8,267 bases of DNA from a bacterium (GTDB lineage: Bacteria; Eremiobacterota; Eremiobacteria; Baltobacterales; Baltobacteraceae): the NCBI GenBank assembly GCA_021784715.1, contig JAJYHP010000117.1, positions 1-8,267 on the forward strand. Reading direction: 5' to 3'. Shown one piece after another: positions 4,920 to 8,267 of this stretch. Below the pieces are notes generated by a model. The model did not search any database. It was not told where the DNA came from and saw nothing but the letters and a program-made list of their open reading frames with translations. The stretch's first letter is position 1. Each line of letters opens with the position of its first letter. Both the position numbers and the translations under genes were made by a program.

Positions 4920-7426
4920 AACATCGTCGGCGCGCCGCCGACTGCGAAGCGCCCACGGAGTGCGGCATTCGCCAGCGCGCGTAGCGCCTCGAGATGAGCC
5001 CGCACGATCTCGTCGAGCCCCTTACGCCCGAGCCCGGCGCTCGTAGCATCGCGGAGGTTGACCAGCTCGGCCCGAGCGAGTGCCTGTGCGTCGCTCGGCG
5101 ATCCCGGCATCGGCTGCAGCCACATCGCCGCAAGACGTTTCGCAAACGCCATCTGGAGATTGCGCTTGATGACGCCATCGTGCGCGACGAGGCCGTTGGC
5201 GATATCGCCAAAAATCGTCGCCTGCGCCCAGGTGAAGAGATCGCTCAAACTCATCGTCGAGTTCGCGCGATACTTCGTATGGATATCGGCGATACGCTGA
5301 AGCGTCAACGGGGCGAACACCTCGTCGAGCGCCGCATTTTGCGCCGCGTTAACGGTTTCCACCACCGGCAGGTCGTGTCGCGGCGGCGGGTTATAGGCCC
5401 ACGTACCAGTGGTAAACGAGCTAACTTCGGAGTACGTGAGACTCCGTAAGACGTCTGGGTTAAAGTTCCATGCGTTGTTATCGAAGAGCTCGCTTGCGAG
5501 GAGGTTCCACGCGCGCACTTCTTGTTTGCGCGGCACCGCCGTGAGCGGAAGCGTCGCGTGCGGATCGGTACGGCGCGAGCGAGAGAGATACTCTCCGCCA
5601 ATCGTGTGCGCCGCCATGAGCGAACAGCGCAGATCGTCGGTGAAGGGATAGGTGAAGGCGAGCCGCGCTTCATCGTACGCGTGCCCCGGCGAAGGAAAGC
5701 GCGCGAGCACTGCGTTCATCAGTCCACGCATCATGCCGATCTGTCCCTCGCACCAATGCAACGGATGGTCGGTAAGCATAAACTGAAAGACGCGCGGATC
5801 GATCGCATGCCCCGCAGCGAAATCGACATCTTCGTCGGAAGCGAAGCGATCGTACGGATTCGCCCATTTTGAAGCCCACCGTTCGAGGGTCGGGAGCTCT
5901 GCCTGCGGCGTCTTCGCCCCGATATATCCGTAGCCGTATCGAATGGCGTGGTAATCGTACGGTCCGAGAACGAGTTGCTCGTAATCCCCCTGCGGAGTTC
6001 CCTTCGGCCAAAGATTGATCGGGTTGTACGCCATCACCGAAGTCGAAATGCCGTATTTTTCGGTAAAGGCTTTGCTCTGTAAATCCTTCGCCGTATAGGC
6101 CATCGCACTGATGAAATTGTGCTGCAGACCGAAATCGTGTCCGGATTCATGGAGTACCGTCGAGCGAATTGCCTCGAGAACGAACTTCTTCTCGGCGGCT
6201 GCTGAATCAGGAAGCCCGCGCGCGGGGGCGATGAGAAAGCGATAGGCACGTCCGGCGGTTCCTTCAACCGCGTCGACGTTAATACCGACATTGAGTTCTT
6301 CGCCAGTCCGGGGATCGCCGATTATGAGGGCTTCCGCACCATACTGCGGCTGCGTCGTGTCGACCCAGCGCACGACGTTATACGAAAGATTCTCCGGATC
6401 GGCATTCGCCGGAAGCTGTTGCACTTTCACGGCATCGAGAATGCCGATTTTCTGGAATGCATCGTTCCAGGTCAGCAACGCTTTGCGAATGGTCGCACGG
6501 TAGGCGACCGGCACGTCGTTCCCGATGGAAAAGACGAGCGGATGCGTTGCGACGGAGGGTTTGCCCGGGTTCTGCGGCTTGAAATTCCAACGAAGAATGT
6601 AGTTGACGTTCCGCGTTTCGTGATCGTCGCTGGCAAAATTCAGGCGCGGGATGCTGAAGAACCCGACGCGCGGGTCGTAGATACGCGGGACGAAACCGTC
6701 GTTGGGTTCCTGGAGAATATTATAGGTCATGCCCACCTCGATGCTGCGAGCATCGGGCGCGTTATCGATGAGATTCGGATCGAAGCTCGCCCAGGTCTGC
6801 CGAACGTGCAACACATCGTTTTTCGGGAACGCCTTAGCAGTGCTAAAGAACGTACGCGATGGATCGAGGTGATATCCGTGCATCGGATTGTGAATCGCCT
6901 GCGAGAACACCGCGTAGTAATTGGCGATGTCGCCGAGGAACGGTGCTGCGGAAACAACGACGTCGCCGGTCTTTGCGTCGCGCGCCACGATGGGGACGAC
7001 GGCGACGACCGAAGCCGGCATCGATTGCTTCGCCGCGAGTGCCTGCGGCGTTCCCGGCACCGTCTGCGCGATGCGGTTGGGCCAACGCAGAGCAATCTTC
7101 CCGTCGGCTTTGTCGAATTCGAAAATTCGGGCCGGAGCGACGTACGGCTCGCCGGCGGCAGGGCCGAAGCCTCCGAGCCCCGTGGAAGGGACCGAGGTCT
7201 CCACGAAGGAGCGGCCGATTTGTTTGGGAGAGAGAACGAAGTAGTACATCCCAGCCTTACGGATCAGCGGGATGAGCCCCGGTTCGACCTTCGCGCCTTT
7301 GATAAAGACCGCGTAAGGTGCGGGCTGTGGCCCGGCACCAGGGGCCATCTGCGCGCGGGCCGGTCCTCCCGCCGAAGCGGCGAAGAGCCCAAGCGCGATC
7401 GCACCTGCCATCGCAAAACGACGCAC
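4913..7426 (-). CDS. Exported zinc metalloprotease, DUF5117/DUF4953 (metzincin) family
   Basis: The 837-residue protein is likely secreted or periplasmic. It starts with a signal peptide (two Arg, hydrophobic stretch 5-19, cleavage expected after ARA at 23-25). The DUF5117-like N-terminal region (about 40-300) contains strands such as YYFVLSP and IFEFDKADGKIALRW. The catalytic domain shows HESGHDFGLQH (426-436), the extended HExxHxxGxxH zinc motif with Glu427 as general base. TSVMAY (462-467) follows about 30 residues later and fits a metzincin Met-turn. The long helical C-terminal part (about 500-837) is typical of DUF4953 proteins. Only two Cys are present (559 and 601), possibly a disulfide. 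Natural substrates of the family are poorly known. The start chosen is GTG at 7426, with AGGAGG four bases upstream; the ATG 15 bases further in is 19 bases from that site, and an upstream ATG at 7549 gives no signal peptide at its N-terminus. An IS end lies 127 bp upstream in the same orientation. Confidence 0.93.
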   Translation of the reverse strand: MRRFAMAGAIALGLFAASAGGPARAQMAPGAGPQPAPYAVFIKGAKVEPGLIPLIRKAGMYYFVLSPKQIGRSFVETSVPSTGLGGFGPAAGEPYVAPARIFEFDKADGKIALRWPNRIAQTVPGTPQALAAKQSMPASVVAVVPIVARDAKTGDVVVSAAPFLGDIANYYAVFSQAIHNPMHGYHLDPSRTFFSTAKAFPKNDVLHVRQTWASFDPNLIDNAPDARSIEVGMTYNILQEPNDGFVPRIYDPRVGFFSIPRLNFASDDHETRNVNYILRWNFKPQNPGKPSVATHPLVFSIGNDVPVAYRATIRKALLTWNDAFQKIGILDAVKVQQLPANADPENLSYNVVRWVDTTQPQYGAEALIIGDPRTGEELNVGINVDAVEGTAGRAYRFLIAPARGLPDSAAAEKKFVLEAIRSTVLHESGHDFGLQHNFISAMAYTAKDLQSKAFTEKYGISTSVMAYNPINLWPKGTPQGDYEQLVLGPYDYHAIRYGYGYIGAKTPQAELPTLERWASKWANPYDRFASDEDVDFAAGHAIDPRVFQFMLTDHPLHWCEGQIGMMRGLMNAVLARFPSPGHAYDEARLAFTYPFTDDLRCSLMAAHTIGGEYLSRSRRTDPHATLPLTAVPRKQEVRAWNLLASELFDNNAWNFNPDVLRSLTYSEVSSFTTGTWAYNPPPRHDLPVVETVNAAQNAALDEVFAPLTLQRIADIHTKYRANSTMSLSDLFTWAQATIFGDIANGLVAHDGVIKRNLQMAFAKRLAAMWLQPMPGSPSDAQALARAELVNLRDATSAGLGRKGLDEIVRAHLEALRALANAALRGRFAVGGAPTMFR

Positions 7427-7430
7427 GAAA

Positions 7431-7436
7431 CCTCCT
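7431..7436 (-). promoter_or_regulatory. Ribosome binding site of the metalloprotease
   Basis: AGGAGG on the minus strand lies four bases before GTG at 7426, a slightly short spacing. It decides the start: the next ATG is too far away, and the GTG gives a compact signal peptide beginning with two Arg residues. Confidence 0.7.
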
Positions 7437-7446
7437 AAAACATGCA

Positions 7447-7460
7447 CCCCGTCACCGGGG
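7447..7460 (-). promoter_or_regulatory. Small hairpin in the metalloprotease 5' untranslated region
   Basis: On the minus strand CCCCG-GTGA-CGGGG forms a five-pair all-GC stem closed by a GNRA-type loop. It ends 20 bases before the start codon, just upstream of the ribosome binding site. It may stabilise the mRNA 5' end or affect translation; no regulatory partner is visible. The rest of 7427-7553 contains a short CGAG triple repeat (7463-7474) and no convincing promoter. A TTGACC lies near the IS end without a matching -10. Confidence 0.35.
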
Positions 7461-7560
7461 AACGAGCGAGCGAGAAAAGTCTTTACAAAGATGTTTCGCA
7501 CGCACGCAGGCGCGCTCCCGCTTCCGGGTTGCCGGTCTCCCCGGGTCAATGGCTGTTAGC

Positions 7561-7603
7561 GCACGGCCATGATGTCCCCGCCCAGCACGTCAGAGATGTC
7601 CCC
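7561..7603. repeat. Subterminal direct repeats at the IS tip
   Basis: Two 19-bp copies at 7561-7579 and 7585-7603 (GCACG, five variable bases, GATGTCCCC) match at 15 of 19 positions with a period of 24 bp, about two helical turns. The inner copy contains the transposase stop codon (7590-7592). Such repeats at IS ends usually serve as transposase binding sites; that role is inferred here. Confidence 0.6.
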
Positions 7604-8267
7604 TGGCTTTGGCTGCGGCGAGTTGCATTGAGGTTTGCCAAGGGTGATTTTTTGCTGGTGGGTGAGCTTTTTTCGGATTGGGTACTCGGCGGTCGATGTG
7701 TTCGTTGAGGCGTTTTGTTTCGACGATGCGTGCGGTGCGCTGGCGTAGACCGACGAACCGCGGCTCGATGCGCGAGTGTTTGTGAATGACGAAGGGTTCT
7801 CCGGTACGGGTCATTCCAACGGTGATGCGCATGCCTTTGCGCAGGCGATGCAGCGGTGACGGATCGATCGCGAAGATTCGGTCGTGGATCTGAAAGGTCA
7901 GATTGCTGGTGAGTACCCGTTCGTAGCGTTTTGCGAGGATGCTTGTCAGCGGCAGTCCTTCGCTGGAGCGATGGGCATCCTCGCACTGGCGTGGTTGGAT
8001 CGCGAAGCGGCGGTTGAAATCCTTGAGGTAAGCCGGAAGCGCACGATTGGCTTCTGCAATGCTGCTGATGCCGACAAGACGAAACTCTTTGACCAGCCGG
8101 TCTTGGAGCGTGCGATTGGCGCGTTCAACGCGCCCTTTGGCCTGCGGCGAGTTCGCGCAGATCAACTCAACGCCAAGCTCGCGCAAAGCCCGCTGGACAT
8201 GGGTTTCGTGATCCACCGTCGCTCCTGGATGATTGATGCGAAAGACTCCGTGCTTATCGACGTAGAG
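7590..8267 (-). CDS. IS1202/ISNCY-type DDE transposase, C-terminal fragment
   Basis: The reading frame is open from the right edge (LYVDKHGVFR...) to a TGA at 7590, giving 225 residues; the N-terminal DNA-binding region and the first catalytic Asp are outside the window. Visible residues are the second catalytic Asp in LYVDKHG (residue 4 of the fragment) and the catalytic Glu in SPQAKGRVERANRTLQDRL (residue 48), 43 residues apart. After these come LPAYLKDFNRRFA and a C-terminal domain with the basic, Pro-rich tail PKKAHPPAKNHP. This pattern matches remembered ISNCY/IS1202-group transposases (rve-type integrase core) rather than IS3 or IS481. The visible frame is intact, so the copy may be functional. 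A GTG at 8216 is not the start, since conserved catalytic sequence lies upstream of it. Confidence 0.88.
   Translation of the reverse strand, partial: LYVDKHGVFRINHPGATVDHETHVQRALRELGVELICANSPQAKGRVERANRTLQDRLVKEFRLVGISSIAEANRALPAYLKDFNRRFAIQPRQCEDAHRSSEGLPLTSILAKRYERVLTSNLTFQIHDRIFAIDPSPLHRLRKGMRITVGMTRTGEPFVIHKHSRIEPRFVGLRQRTARIVETKRLNEHIDRRVPNPKKAHPPAKNHPWQTSMQLAAAKARGHL

Larger units (their letters stand above)
7554..8267 (-). mobile_element. IS1202/ISNCY-type insertion sequence, 3' part, running off the window
   Basis: The element holds the C-terminal half of a transposase and its downstream tip. The tip is placed at TGTTAGC (7554), from the TGT..ACA-like terminus and from two direct repeats just inside it, but the exact boundary cannot be fixed without the other end. 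The other terminal inverted repeat and any target duplication partner are outside the window. The element is oriented so that transposase transcription points toward the metalloprotease. Confidence 0.7.

Noticed and set aside
6419..7438. 339-codon + strand open frame antisense to the metalloprotease
   Set aside because: It mirrors the codon pattern of the metalloprotease, has no recognisable domain and no good ribosome binding site.
7441..7549. Upstream extension of the metalloprotease to ATG at 7549
   Set aside because: It would place 41 residues before the signal peptide, pass through the GC hairpin and ignore the strong AGGAGG before GTG 7426.
7520..7553. dif-like Xer site next to the IS tip
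   Set aside because: The flank lacks the paired AT-rich arms and central spacer expected of dif sites.

Overview
This 8.3 kb window is GC-rich bacterial chromosomal DNA with four complete protein genes and one truncated insertion sequence. Long spurious open frames run antisense to every real gene, as expected at this GC content. The mix is a GAF/PAS sensor, cobyric acid synthase, an S1-domain protein with an Ala/Glu/Pro-rich N-terminus and a secreted DUF4953-type metalloprotease. It fits a free-living, high-GC bacterium with an elaborate envelope. A poorly studied phylum such as Eremiobacterota/WPS-2 is possible, but that is a weak guess from protein style only.

Layout from left to right: (1) 12-2129 (+), a 705-residue multi-PAS/GAF protein with no recognisable output domain. 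(2) 2114-3637 (-), cobQ/cbiP, complete, with both the ATPase and glutamine amidotransferase halves; its 3' end overlaps the PAS gene tail-to-tail by 16 bp. (3) 3638-3793, a divergent intergenic region. On the + strand it holds an intrinsic terminator between two further hairpins, directly upstream of the next gene. (4) 3794-4879 (+), a three-S1-domain RNA-binding protein whose N-terminal tail is built from a 30-bp tandem repeat. (5) 4913-7426 (-), an exported zinc metalloprotease starting at GTG, convergent with the S1 gene. (6) 7427-7553, the protease 5' region. (7) 7554-8267 (-), the end of an IS1202/ISNCY-type insertion sequence, with the transposase C-terminus running off the right edge and two direct repeats just inside the IS tip.

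The genes do not form one pathway or operon; neighbouring genes are mostly divergent or convergent. The most interesting element is the leader at 3658-3793. It can be drawn in two mutually exclusive folds, one with a terminator and one in which an upstream arm sequesters the terminator's 5' arm. This suggests attenuation or riboswitch-like control, or S1 autoregulation. It is a hand-drawn fold in GC-rich sequence and needs comparative support. No CRISPR array, tRNA, rRNA or obvious defence system was found.
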